A stretch of DNA of 36,861 bases. Origin: Burkholderiales bacterium. GTDB taxonomy: Bacteria > Pseudomonadota > Gammaproteobacteria > Burkholderiales > Eutrophovitaceae. The stretch spans positions 1-36,861 of the forward strand of contig JAURFP010000011.1 of NCBI GenBank assembly GCA_030834275.1. Direction: 5' to 3'. This document shows, piece by piece, positions 22,634 to 32,203 of the stretch. Below the pieces are notes generated by a model. That model saw only the letters and a list, made by a program, of their open reading frames with translations. It made no database searches and was not told the origin of the DNA. How positions within the stretch are numbered: position 1 is the stretch's first letter; each line of letters starts with the position of its first letter. The translations under genes and the position numbers were made by a program.

Positions 22634-23836
22634 TTACCAACCCGCTTCTTTCTCTGGCGAGCTTGATACCTTATGGATTGCAAGGTCAGCTCCCATAAAC
22701 TCGTCCTCTTCGCTCATACGAATACCTACCGCGCTCTTCAAGACACCATATACAATCGCCCCACCTACGAGAGCCACAATAATTCCCGCGATCGTCCCAA
22801 CCAACTGTGACATGAATGAAACCCCACCCATACCTCCGAGTGATTCAAGACCAAAGATTCCAGCTGCAATCCCGCCCCAAGCGCCACACAAGCCGTGTAG
22901 AGGCCATACACCCAAGACATCGTCGATCTTCCAGCGATTCTGCGTTACGGTGAACATGTATACGAAGAGTCCACCAGCAATCGCGCCGGTGGCTAAAGCC
23001 CCAAGCGGATGCATGATGTCTGATCCCGCGCAGACCGCGACCAAACCAGCAAGGGGGCCGTTGTGAACGAATCCAGGGTCATTACGGCCCACAACTAGAG
23101 CGGCTAAGGTACCACCAATCATCGCCATTAAAGAATTCAGAGCAACGAGCCCGCTAATCGCATCGATCGTTTGAGCCGACATCACGTTAAAACCAAACCA
23201 ACCAACGGTAAGCATCCAAGCACCAAGCGCTAGAAATGGAATACTGGACGGCGGATGCGAAGCGATTCCCCCTTCCTTACGGTACCGCCCTTTACGAGCA
23301 CCAAGCAACATTACCGCCGATAAAGCGATCCAACCACCAACCCCATGAACAACGACTGATCCTGCAAAGTCTCGCATCGGCGAACCAAAACTCGCCTCAA
23401 GCCATTCCTGAAAACCAAAGTTTCCGTTCCAGACCAATCCTTCGAAGAAGGGGTAAACGACGCCCACAATAATGGCGCTAGCAAAAAGCTGCGGATAAAA
23501 TTTTGCGCGCTCTGCTATGCCACCTGAAATGATTGCCGGGATCGCTGCAGCAAACGTTAGTAAGAAGAAAAATTTAACAAGGCCATACCCACCATTCTCG
23601 GCAAGTACATTCGCCCCCACCATAAATCCCGTTCCGTAAGCAACAATGTATCCAACAAAGAAATATGCAACCGTTGAAATTGAAAAATCACAAAGGATTT
23701 TAACGAGGGCGTTTACCTGGTTCTTCTTACGAACCGTACCCACCTCGAGGAAAGCGAAACCTCCGTGCATCGCGAGCACCATGATCGCGCCGAGTAAAAT
23801 AAAAAGCACATCTGACGACGAATTCACCGCATCCAT
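22634..23836 (-). CDS. amt: ammonium transporter (Amt/MEP family)
   Basis: 400 aa, multiple TM; FLEVGTVRKKNQVNALVK, DFAGSVVVHGVGGWIAL, GVWPLHGLCGAWGGIAAGIFG (both pore His positions). Confidence 0.96.
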   Translation of the reverse strand: MDAVNSSSDVLFILLGAIMVLAMHGGFAFLEVGTVRKKNQVNALVKILCDFSISTVAYFFVGYIVAYGTGFMVGANVLAENGGYGLVKFFFLLTFAAAIPAIISGGIAERAKFYPQLFASAIIVGVVYPFFEGLVWNGNFGFQEWLEASFGSPMRDFAGSVVVHGVGGWIALSAVMLLGARKGRYRKEGGIASHPPSSIPFLALGAWMLTVGWFGFNVMSAQTIDAISGLVALNSLMAMIGGTLAALVVGRNDPGFVHNGPLAGLVAVCAGSDIMHPLGALATGAIAGGLFVYMFTVTQNRWKIDDVLGVWPLHGLCGAWGGIAAGIFGLESLGGMGGVSFMSQLVGTIAGIIVALVGGAIVYGVLKSAVGIRMSEEDEFMGADLAIHKVSSSPEKEAGW

Positions 23837-23912
23837 ATGATCCCCTTTATATTTCTGTCACATGCGTGACTAATATTTCGTAAATAATAATTGATTATTA
23901 CTATATCTATAA

Positions 23913-23928
23913 GCAAAAATCGTTCCTA
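23913..23928 (-). promoter_or_regulatory. candidate sigma54 (-24/-12) promoter for amt
   Basis: Minus-strand AGGAACGATTTTTGC(T) versus consensus TGGCACGNNNNTTGC(W); invariant GG and GC separated by exactly 10 nt; about 65 nt expected 5' UTR. Confidence 0.55.
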
Positions 23929-23978
23929 ATAGAGGATATTGATTTTATTAGTATTTTTTTTATTTCCTTAAATATTTA

Positions 23979-23993
23979 GCACCAAACCAGTGC
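23979..23993. promoter_or_regulatory. candidate NtrC-type binding site
   Basis: GCAC-CAAACCA-GTGC matches the GCAC-N7-GTGC dyad; lies upstream of the candidate sigma54 element. Confidence 0.5.
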
Positions 23994-24040
23994 GCTGCCG
24001 ATAAAAATGCAAATTAATAGTGCAAAAAATGGAGACGAAT

Positions 24041-24475
24041 ATGAAGCCCACACTTGTCGAGGGTTTAAAACACACCCACCAATTTACTGTTTCGGAAAAG
24101 AAAACTGTTCCCAATCTTTATCCCGAGTCGGACCTATTCCAAGATATGCCAAACGTTTTTGCAACGGGATTCATGGTCGGCCTTTTGGAATGGGGGTGCA
24201 TTGAATTAATTAGGAATCACCTTGACTGGCCTCGCGAACAAAGTCTCGGCATTCACGTTAATTTTTCGCACTTAGCCCCGACGCTGCCCGGCATGACAGT
24301 CACGGTCGATTCCGAGCTTACAAAAATAGAGGGCAGAAAATTGACATTTAAAGTGAGCGCCCATGATGGCATTGATACCATTTCAGAAGGTACCCATGAA
24401 CGCGCGATCATCTCGCGCGAAAAATTCCTAGAAAAACTCGAGCAAAAAAACAGAAAATTACCTAAGGCTACTTAG
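24041..24475 (+). CDS. hotdog-fold thioesterase, FlK (fluoroacetyl-CoA thioesterase)-like
   Basis: MKPTLVEGLKHTHQFTVSEKKTVPNLYPES...VFATGFMVGLLEWGCIELI...LGIHVNFSHLAPTLPGMTVTV...GTHERAII; GGAGACGA upstream of ATG 24041. Confidence 0.82.
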   Translation: MKPTLVEGLKHTHQFTVSEKKTVPNLYPESDLFQDMPNVFATGFMVGLLEWGCIELIRNHLDWPREQSLGIHVNFSHLAPTLPGMTVTVDSELTKIEGRKLTFKVSAHDGIDTISEGTHERAIISREKFLEKLEQKNRKLPKAT

Positions 24476-25646
24476 CGAGCTCCTTCATCGCTTTTTCGAG
24501 ACCAGCAATCGTGAGGGTATACATTCGATCCTTCATTAAATCTTTGGTCATGCGTATTGACTCGTGATAGCGCCAACGATCCAATGGGGTCGGATTAATC
24601 CAAGCAGATTTTTCGTATGTTTTTAGCAACCGATCTATCCATACAGACCCCGCCTCCTCGTTGAAGTGCTCGACACTCCCTCCAGGATAGGCAATCTCAT
24701 AGGGGCTCATCGTTGCATCACCAACAAATATAAGCTTGTAATCCGGACCATATTTATGGATGACTTGCATGGTCGGGATTCGCTCACTATTTCTGCGGTA
24801 GTTATCTTTCCATACCGACTCATACACAAAATTATGAAAGTAAAAATATTCTAAGTGTTTGAATTCTGATCTAGCAGCTGAAAATAACTCCTCGCAAACG
24901 CGCACGTAATCATCCATAGAGCCGCCGACATCTAAAAAGAGCAATACCTTCACGGCATTATGCTTCTCAGGAACCATCTTGATATCGAGGTATCCCGCAT
25001 TTCGGGCAGTCGATCGTATCGTATCGTCGAGATCTAATTCATCCGCGGCCCCTTCCCTCGCAAAACGACGCAATCGCTTCAATGCAACTTTAATATTTCG
25101 CGTACCGATCTCGACACTATCGTCGAGATTACGAAATTCACGTTTATCCCAAACCTTGACGGCGCGGCGATTACGCGAACCGTCCTGGCCAATCCGAACC
25201 CCTTCGGGGTTATATCCATACGCGCCAAAAGGACTTCGACCAGCCGTACCAATCCACTTGGAACCCCCTTGATGTCGTTTTTTTTGCTCCTCTAATCTCT
25301 TCTTGAGCGTCTCCATTAGCTTTTCCCATCCCCCAAGGGAATCCACTAATTTTTTCTCTTCATCACTCAGTTGCAGCTCCAATTGCTTGCGAAGCCATTC
25401 CTCTGGAATGCGGTCAAGAAAATCCGCAGGGATTGACTCGAGTCCATTGAAATAATCAGCAAAAACTTTATCGAATCGGTCGTAATGAGATTCATCCTTC
25501 ACGAGTGATGCCCTTGATAGGAAGTAAAAGTTATCTACCGTCTCACTCGCTACCCTTTTATCAAGAGCTTCAACCAAAGTTAAATACTCCTTAATCGATA
25601 CTGGAATACCCCCCTCTTTTAACCGATAAAAGAAGTCAATCAACAT
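24468..25646 (-). CDS. CoxE-like VWA domain protein
   Basis: 392 aa; VKVLLFLDVGGSMDDYVRVCEELFSAARSEF (MIDAS-like), paired with MoxR ATPase. Confidence 0.87.
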   Translation of the reverse strand: MLIDFFYRLKEGGIPVSIKEYLTLVEALDKRVASETVDNFYFLSRASLVKDESHYDRFDKVFADYFNGLESIPADFLDRIPEEWLRKQLELQLSDEEKKLVDSLGGWEKLMETLKKRLEEQKKRHQGGSKWIGTAGRSPFGAYGYNPEGVRIGQDGSRNRRAVKVWDKREFRNLDDSVEIGTRNIKVALKRLRRFAREGAADELDLDDTIRSTARNAGYLDIKMVPEKHNAVKVLLFLDVGGSMDDYVRVCEELFSAARSEFKHLEYFYFHNFVYESVWKDNYRRNSERIPTMQVIHKYGPDYKLIFVGDATMSPYEIAYPGGSVEHFNEEAGSVWIDRLLKTYEKSAWINPTPLDRWRYHESIRMTKDLMKDRMYTLTIAGLEKAMKELAK

Positions 25647-25655
25647 TTAACTAAC

Positions 25656-26504
25656 CTAGCTCGCACGCTTTGATAAAAATACGAGCCGCTCAAAAAGGTG
25701 TACGTCTTGCTCATTTTTTAGGAGCGCACCAGCTAGCGGCGGGATGGTTTTACGGTTATCACTCGACTGTAGCGCCTCAACCGGAATATCTTCTGCCAAC
25801 AAAAGTTTTAACCAGTCAAGCAATTCAGAAGTTGATGGCTTTTTCTTTAACCCTGGTATTTCTCGAATATCAAAAAATACCTCTAGCGCTCGCTGTAATA
25901 ACGCTTTTTTAACACCTGGAAAATGCACGTCGACGATTTTTTTCATTGTTTCCTTATCGGGAAAACGGATGTAGTGAAAAAAACATCGCCGCAAGAACGC
26001 ATCAGGAAGATCTTTTTCATTGTTGCTCGTGATAATAATAACGGGACGCTTTTGGGCTTTAATGAGCTGCTTCGTTTCGTACACATAAAATTCCATGCGA
26101 TCCAGCTCACGCAGCAAATCATTTGGAAATTCGATATCAGCTTTATCAATCTCATCAATTAAAACGACCGCAGACTCATCCGACTCAAACGCCTCCCATA
26201 AAGGCCCTCGCACGATGTAATTCCCAATATCTTTGACCTTCTCATCACCGAGCTGAGAGTCCCGTAGCCTTGAGACTGCGTCGTACTCATAAAGACCTTG
26301 CTGCGCCTTTGAAGTCGACTTGATGTGCCACTGCACTAATGGTCGTTTGAGCGCATCAGCAACTTCTAGCGCCAGCATGGTTTTACCCGTGCCGGGCTCC
26401 CCCTTAATCAATAGCGGTCTTTCGAGGGAGACGGCTGCGTTCACCGCCATCATGAGATCTTCTCCAGCTACATAATTACTCGTTCCCGTAAATCTATCTG
26501 ACAT
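25656..26504 (-). CDS. MoxR-family AAA+ ATPase
   Basis: 282 aa; LLIKGEPGTGKTMLALEVADAL, VVLIDEIDKADIEFPNDLLRELDRMEF, IIITSNNEKDLPDAFLRRCFFHYIRFP. Confidence 0.94.
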   Translation of the reverse strand: MSDRFTGTSNYVAGEDLMMAVNAAVSLERPLLIKGEPGTGKTMLALEVADALKRPLVQWHIKSTSKAQQGLYEYDAVSRLRDSQLGDEKVKDIGNYIVRGPLWEAFESDESAVVLIDEIDKADIEFPNDLLRELDRMEFYVYETKQLIKAQKRPVIIITSNNEKDLPDAFLRRCFFHYIRFPDKETMKKIVDVHFPGVKKALLQRALEVFFDIREIPGLKKKPSTSELLDWLKLLLAEDIPVEALQSSDNRKTIPPLAGALLKNEQDVHLFERLVFLSKRAS

Positions 26505-26616
26505 CTTCAGTTTCCACGTTTTTAATATGCAAGTTACAAGGTTAGCAAAATCTGGCTATCGCCGAACCAATCCTGAAAAACCACTTAAAATGCAGCATCA
26601 GTGGGAGAAAAATCAA

Positions 26617-27393
26617 ATGCCTAAATTCAATGCAAACCTCTCTATGCTTTTTAATGAAGTCGATTTTCTTGATCGATTTTCAAGGGCAAAACAATGCGGA
26701 TTCGAAGGAGTGGAATTTCTATTTCCCTATGCTTTTGAGGTGAACGAGATTTTAGATAAATTAGAAGAAAATCAACTTGAAATGGTTTTGTTTAACCTCC
26801 CGCCCGGAAACTTTGAAAATGGCGACCGTGGATTAGCCGTAGACCCCAAACGCAAGGGGGAATTCCAAGATAGCGTCGGTCGGGCGATTGAATACGCGAA
26901 CGTACTGAATTGCTCACAGCTACATTGCATGGCTGGCCTAACCCCCGATGAGTTTGAGGCAAATACGCTCACCGAAAATTACATTTCTAATATCCAATTT
27001 GCCGCGGATGCTTGCAAACCTCACAACATCGACATTTTAATCGAAGCCATTAACACGAGAGACATCCCTGGATACTTCTTGAATTATTCTTCACAAGCGC
27101 TCGATGTTCTGTCGAAGGTTAATCGACCTAATACCTATTTTCAGTATGACATCTATCACATGCAAGTCATGGAAGGGGATTTAATCCCGACGATTCAAAG
27201 AATCCTCCCTATGATCAAGCATATGCAATTAGCGGATACCCCTGGACGGCACGAGCCAGGAACCGGAGAAATCAACTACGGCAATCTCTTTAATGCAATC
27301 GATGAGATGGGGTATGACGGTTGGATTGGTTGTGAATATCGACCAAAAGAAAATACGGAGGATGGTCTATCTTGGATAAAACCGTACCTCTGA
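26617..27393 (+). CDS. hyi: hydroxypyruvate isomerase family TIM barrel
   Basis: MPKFNANLSMLFNEVDFLDRFSRAKQCGFEGVEFLFPYAF, LIEAINTRDIPGYFL, HMQLADTPGRHEPGTGEINYGNLF, GCEYRP; start 26617 preferred over 26527. Confidence 0.92.
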   Translation: MPKFNANLSMLFNEVDFLDRFSRAKQCGFEGVEFLFPYAFEVNEILDKLEENQLEMVLFNLPPGNFENGDRGLAVDPKRKGEFQDSVGRAIEYANVLNCSQLHCMAGLTPDEFEANTLTENYISNIQFAADACKPHNIDILIEAINTRDIPGYFLNYSSQALDVLSKVNRPNTYFQYDIYHMQVMEGDLIPTIQRILPMIKHMQLADTPGRHEPGTGEINYGNLFNAIDEMGYDGWIGCEYRPKENTEDGLSWIKPYL

Positions 27394-27456
27394 AGCAACG
27401 TATACTTCTGAAAATTAAAATAGCTTGATTAATAAAAAATTTACAGGGGTAAAAGA

Positions 27457-28338
27457 ATGAAAATTGGTTTCATTGGACTTGGCATCATGGGTAAACCAAT
27501 GGCATCTCAAGTCATTAAAGGTGGTCACGACGTATTTTTATTTTCGAGGACCTCTGTACCCGCAGAACTGACTGAACTTGGAGGTACCGCCTGCGCCAGC
27601 GCAGCAGCCGTCGCCAAGGCAGCTGACATTATCATTCTGATGGTGCCAGACACGCCTGATGTTGAGAAAGTTCTTTTTGGTCAGGATGGTATCGCGAGCT
27701 CTCTATCCCCAGGCAAAACAATCGTTGATATGAGCTCGATCTCCCCTATCGCCACCAATGAATTCGCTGCAAAAATCCAAGATATAGGTTGTGGCTATGT
27801 TGACGCACCCGTTTCTGGTGGAGAGGTTGGAGCCACCAATGCAACACTTACCATTATGGTGGGTGCCAGTGAGCAAGATTTTGAGAAATTAAAACCAATT
27901 TTTGAATTGATGGGAAAAAACATTACCCACGTAGGGGACGTCGGCGCAGGACAAGTCTGTAAAGTTGCAAACCAGGTAATCGTTGCTCTTAACATCGAGG
28001 CTGTGAGCGAAGCATTACTCTTAGCCTCTAAGGCCGGAGTAGACCCAGAGCGTGTCAGGCAAGCACTTATGGGTGGATTTGCGTCTTCGAAAATACTGGA
28101 AATTCATGGTGAGCGAATGATCAAGCGAACGTTTAACCCTGGATTTCGTATTGAGTTACACCAAAAGGATTTAAACCTTGCCCTTTCCACCGCAAAGAGT
28201 CTTGGTGTCTCACTTCCGAACACCTCGAACGCTCAAGAGTTATTCAATTCTTGCAAAGCGCATGGTGATCATGCAAAAGATCATTCCGCGATGGTTACCG
28301 CGTTAGAACGCTTGGCCAATCATAGAGTTGATCAATGA
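27457..28338 (+). CDS. glxR: 2-hydroxy-3-oxopropionate (tartronate semialdehyde) reductase
   Basis: 293 aa beta-hydroxyacid dehydrogenase; KIGFIGLGIMGKPMASQVIKGGHDV, YVDAPVSGGEVGATNATLTIMVG, GQVCKVANQVIVALNIEAVSEALLLASKAGVD, FRIELHQKDLNLAL. Confidence 0.92.
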   Translation: MKIGFIGLGIMGKPMASQVIKGGHDVFLFSRTSVPAELTELGGTACASAAAVAKAADIIILMVPDTPDVEKVLFGQDGIASSLSPGKTIVDMSSISPIATNEFAAKIQDIGCGYVDAPVSGGEVGATNATLTIMVGASEQDFEKLKPIFELMGKNITHVGDVGAGQVCKVANQVIVALNIEAVSEALLLASKAGVDPERVRQALMGGFASSKILEIHGERMIKRTFNPGFRIELHQKDLNLALSTAKSLGVSLPNTSNAQELFNSCKAHGDHAKDHSAMVTALERLANHRVDQ

Positions 28339-29600
28339 AAGATCGGCAATCCGAATTCCTTCGGGCACTTTTTAACGTTGCGATTGAGGCAGCCTTACCC
28401 GAGAAAACGATTCAAAAACATATTCCGAAACCGCCAAAAGGTCGAACGATTGTAATTGGTTGCGGAAAAGCGGCGGCAACGATGGCGAGTTCATTCGAAC
28501 GCAGCTGGCAACATGAGTTAAGCGGACTAGTAGTTACGCGTTACGGACACAAAGTAGAAACCAGCCGCATAGAAGTTTTGGAGGCCTCCCACCCGATACC
28601 TAATGAAGCCGGTATGGAGGCAACGACCCGAATTCTCGAGCTGCTTGCTGATACAACTGAAGATGATTTAGTCGTGTTTCTCGTCTCCGGCGGTGGATCT
28701 GCACTGTTCACGCTACCCGCGCCAGGCCTCACTTTGTTGGACAAAATGGAGATCAATGCTGCCTTGCTAAGTAGTGGTGCAAATATTACCGAGATGAATT
28801 GCGTAAGGAAACATCTCTCAGCAGTAAAAGGTGGGAGACTCGCGCGAGCAATCTATCCAGCGAAATGTTTAACACTAGCCATTTCTGATATTCCGGGTGA
28901 TGAGCTCGCGGTGATTGCATCTGGGCCCACCACACCAGACCAAACGACATTCAGCGATGCGCTTGCGATCTTGAGTAAATACGGAATCACAAAACCCAAA
29001 TCGGTATTAGAGCATTTACGAGCGGGGGCAGACGAGACCCCAACGCACGAGGATCCCGTATTTGAGAACGTAGAGACGAAATTAATTTCCACTCCGCAAA
29101 TGTCTCTCGAGGCCGCTGCAGATCTCGCGAAGCAAAATGGATACACGCCGATTATTCTGGGAGACGCCATCGAGGGAGAAGCGCGTGAGGTCGCTCGAGT
29201 CATGGCAGCAATTACCAAACAAGTGATTCGGCATGGCCAACCATCGAAAGCTCCTTGTATCCTACTCTCTGGAGGAGAAACCACCGTGACTGTCAGAGGT
29301 AAGGGACGCGGCGGAAGAAATGTGGAATTTCTGCTCGCACTTTCTTTGGAGCTATCGCACTACAAAAATGTATGGGCACTCTCTGGCGATACAGATGGGA
29401 TTGACGGTACAGAGGAAAATGCTGGCGCAATTATCAATCCATCGACGATGTCGCGAGCGCTAGAACTTGGTCTAGACGCGAAGGCAATGCTCGCAGATAA
29501 TGATGGTTATTCATTTTTCGAAGCACTGAACGATCTCGTGATAACAGGTCCAACGCTTACCAACGTAAACGACTTCAGAGCCATTCTGATTGAATCGTAA
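28335..29600 (+). CDS. glycerate 2-kinase (MOFRL/GckA-TtuD type)
   Basis: 421 aa; GCGKAAATMASSFE, FLVSGGGSALFTLPAPGLTL, MNCVRKHLSAVKGGRLA, LLSGGETTVTVRGKGRGGRNVEFLLALSLEL; ATGA overlap with glxR. Confidence 0.94.
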   Translation: MKDRQSEFLRALFNVAIEAALPEKTIQKHIPKPPKGRTIVIGCGKAAATMASSFERSWQHELSGLVVTRYGHKVETSRIEVLEASHPIPNEAGMEATTRILELLADTTEDDLVVFLVSGGGSALFTLPAPGLTLLDKMEINAALLSSGANITEMNCVRKHLSAVKGGRLARAIYPAKCLTLAISDIPGDELAVIASGPTTPDQTTFSDALAILSKYGITKPKSVLEHLRAGADETPTHEDPVFENVETKLISTPQMSLEAAADLAKQNGYTPIILGDAIEGEAREVARVMAAITKQVIRHGQPSKAPCILLSGGETTVTVRGKGRGGRNVEFLLALSLELSHYKNVWALSGDTDGIDGTEENAGAIINPSTMSRALELGLDAKAMLADNDGYSFFEALNDLVITGPTLTNVNDFRAILIES

Positions 29601-29605
29601 TTAAT

Positions 29606-31105
29606 ATGGGACACACCGAAGCACATTTAATTGAAAATCCGGTACCGAGCGCCACCAAACAAGAACTCATCACGAAACTGAGCCGGGTTCTAGACTCGGA
29701 GTGCCTAAAGTATTTGGAACAGGATTTAAAACCTTTTGAGTGTGATGGGCTCTCCGCCTACCCTAAAGTCCCAATGTTGGTCGCACTTCCAACGTCTGAA
29801 CACGAAGTTTGCGAAGTGCTTAAGATTTGCTATGAAAATAATGTTCCAGTCGTCTTCAGAGGCGCAGGGACTGGTCTCTCAGGTGGCGCGATACCGTACG
29901 AGAAAGGACTTTTGCTAGTTCTGTCGAAACTCAATAAGATCGTTCAAATTGATTCCGTTTCGCGAACTGCGATTGTTCAGCCGGGTGTAAGGAACGCCGC
30001 GATCTCCCAGGCTAGCGCCAAACACAAACTCTATTACGCGCCAGATCCGTCTAGTCAAATTGCTTGCTCGATAGGTGGCAATGTCGCGGAAAACTCCGGT
30101 GGTGTGCACTGTCTTAAATACGGACTGACAGTTAACAATATTCTAAAAATTCGATTTGCAACTATCGAGGGTGAAATTATAGAGATTGGTGCCGAAGGAC
30201 TCGATAGTCCTGGATATGATTTACTCGCACTAATATGTGGATCCGAAGGATTACTTGGGGTAGTTACCGAGATCACCGTAAAACTACTCTCCTCTCCGGA
30301 ACGTGCTCAGGTCATAATGGCTTCATTTGACGACGTCGCAAAGGCTGGACGAGCCGTTGGAGACATTATTGCGGCGGGCATCATCCCAGCTGGACTAGAG
30401 ATGATGGATCAAAAAGCGACCAGTGCAGTAGAGCAATTCATTGGAGCGGGCTATCCTTTGGATGCGGCAGCCATCCTACTTTGCGAATCTGATGGCGCTG
30501 ACGAGGAAGTAGCAAATGAAATTGAAAAAACCATTGAAGTCTTAAAAAAGGCGGGGGCGACAAAAATAGAAGTCTCTCGAGACGATGCGCATCGCTTAAA
30601 ATTGTGGGCAGGAAGAAAATCTGCGTTCCCTGCTGTCGGGAGGATTCTTCCAGACTATTTTTGTATGGATGGAACCATCCCTAGAAGAACACTTCCCATG
30701 GTGCTCGAACGCATCGCCGAGATGGGGACCACCTTCAATTTGCAGTGTGCGAACGTATTTCATGCGGGTGATGGCAACTTGCATCCACTCATCATGTTTG
30801 ATGCAAACGACAAAGATCAACTACGTCGCGCTGAGCAATATGGCGCCGCAATTCTCGAGCTCTGCGTCGAGGTAGGGGGCACGATCACCGGCGAGCACGG
30901 AGTTGGCATGGAAAAAATCAATCAAATGTGTGTTCAGTTCCAGCCTGACGAATTGTCATCGTTTCTTCAAATCAAAAAAAGTTTCGACGAAAAAGGTCTA
31001 CTCAATCCAGGCAAGGCAGTGCCCACACTAAATCGATGTGCAGAGTTCGGAATGATGCATGTACATCGAGGGGAAGAACGCTTCCCTGATCTTCCAAGAT
31101 TTTAG
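29606..31105 (+). CDS. glcD: glycolate oxidase subunit GlcD (FAD-linked)
   Basis: 499 aa; VVFRGAGTGLSGGAIPYEKGLLLVLSKLNKI, GGNVAENSGGVHCLKYGLTVNNIL, NVFHAGDGNLHPLIMFD, GTITGEHGVGMEKI. Confidence 0.96.
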   Translation: MGHTEAHLIENPVPSATKQELITKLSRVLDSECLKYLEQDLKPFECDGLSAYPKVPMLVALPTSEHEVCEVLKICYENNVPVVFRGAGTGLSGGAIPYEKGLLLVLSKLNKIVQIDSVSRTAIVQPGVRNAAISQASAKHKLYYAPDPSSQIACSIGGNVAENSGGVHCLKYGLTVNNILKIRFATIEGEIIEIGAEGLDSPGYDLLALICGSEGLLGVVTEITVKLLSSPERAQVIMASFDDVAKAGRAVGDIIAAGIIPAGLEMMDQKATSAVEQFIGAGYPLDAAAILLCESDGADEEVANEIEKTIEVLKKAGATKIEVSRDDAHRLKLWAGRKSAFPAVGRILPDYFCMDGTIPRRTLPMVLERIAEMGTTFNLQCANVFHAGDGNLHPLIMFDANDKDQLRRAEQYGAAILELCVEVGGTITGEHGVGMEKINQMCVQFQPDELSSFLQIKKSFDEKGLLNPGKAVPTLNRCAEFGMMHVHRGEERFPDLPRF

Positions 31106-31127
31106 AGACCCAAACCAGAAACTTTCG

Positions 31128-32186
31128 ATGCAAGATATGGACTCGATCATTCTCGACCTTCGCGATCAACTAGCAAAGGCAAAGGAAAGCGGTGAAACCA
31201 TTCGAATTCGAGGAGGTGGATCCAAAGACTTCTATGGATTATCGAAACAAGGAAAGACGCTAGAGACGACGGCACTAAGTGGGATCATCGAATACGAACC
31301 AACCGAATTAGTGTTAACCGCTTATGCTGGAACACCTCTTTCAGAAATCGAAGCAGCACTTTCCCAAAATAATCAGATGTTACCGTTTGAACCGCCCTAC
31401 TACGGTGAGAACGCAACGTTTGGCGGTTGTATAGCAACGGGTTTATCTGGTCCGAGACGAGCCACGATGGGAGCAGTGCGGGATTTCGTATTAGGGGTGC
31501 GAATACTCGATGGCAATGGAAAAGATTTAAGTTTCGGCGGAAAAGTCATGAAAAACGTGGCTGGCTTTGACGTTTCTCGCGTACTCACTGGCTCTAATGG
31601 AACCTTGGGTTTAATACTCTCCGCATCCGTAAAAGTACTCCCGAAACCCGAAGTGGAAAAAAGCGTTTGTTTTGTAACCAGTGAGAAAGAAGCGATCGTC
31701 AAGATGAATGAGATTGCAGGTCTTCCAGCCCCCTTGTCTGGTAGCTGCTTTGATGGTGAAAAACTTGTAATTAGACTCTCCGGCGCTGGTGCAGCGGTCA
31801 GAGCTGGAATCGAAAGAATTGGTGGTGATGGTTTTAACGACCAAAACTTTTGGAACGAAATAAAGGAGCAACAACATCCTTTCTTCAGGAAAACTGGAAC
31901 ACTCATTCGACTATCAATTAACAGTGCGTCACCGCCAATCGAGAACGAGCAAACCTTTTTGGAATGGAATGGAAGTTTACGCTGGCTTTGGGGCTCACGA
32001 GATCTCGACCACTATCAAGAAATAGCAAAAGCCCGGGGTGGTAACGCTTCAATCTTTAGGTCAGACACCACTTGTACTGAGATTATGAAGCTCTCCAGAC
32101 CGATGATGAGACTTCAGGAAAAAGTCAAACAATCACTCGACCCACACGGTCTTTTCGGAAAAAACCGAATGTTTAAAGAATTCTAG
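31128..32186 (+). CDS. glcE: glycolate oxidase subunit GlcE (FAD-binding)
   Basis: IEYEPTELVLTAYAGTPLSEIEAALSQNNQMLPFEPPYYGENATFGGCIATGLSGPRRATMGAVRDFVLGVRI, GGKVMKNVAGFDVSRVLTGSNGTLG; start 31128 or 31059. Confidence 0.95.
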   Translation: MQDMDSIILDLRDQLAKAKESGETIRIRGGGSKDFYGLSKQGKTLETTALSGIIEYEPTELVLTAYAGTPLSEIEAALSQNNQMLPFEPPYYGENATFGGCIATGLSGPRRATMGAVRDFVLGVRILDGNGKDLSFGGKVMKNVAGFDVSRVLTGSNGTLGLILSASVKVLPKPEVEKSVCFVTSEKEAIVKMNEIAGLPAPLSGSCFDGEKLVIRLSGAGAAVRAGIERIGGDGFNDQNFWNEIKEQQHPFFRKTGTLIRLSINSASPPIENEQTFLEWNGSLRWLWGSRDLDHYQEIAKARGGNASIFRSDTTCTEIMKLSRPMMRLQEKVKQSLDPHGLFGKNRMFKEF

Positions 32187-32203
32187 TAGCACGGTCGATA
32201 AAG

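Noticed and set aside
22812-23066. Proline-rich plus-strand ORF within amt
   Set aside because: Antisense shadow of Gly/Ala-rich transmembrane codons.
24041-24475. Fluoroacetate resistance based on FlK-like thioesterase
   Set aside because: FlK-like proteins are widespread general thioesterases; no fluorometabolite genes are nearby.
31400-31906. 168-aa minus-strand ORF within glcE
   Set aside because: Antisense to a well-supported GlcE frame; Pro/Ser-rich composition typical of shadow ORFs.
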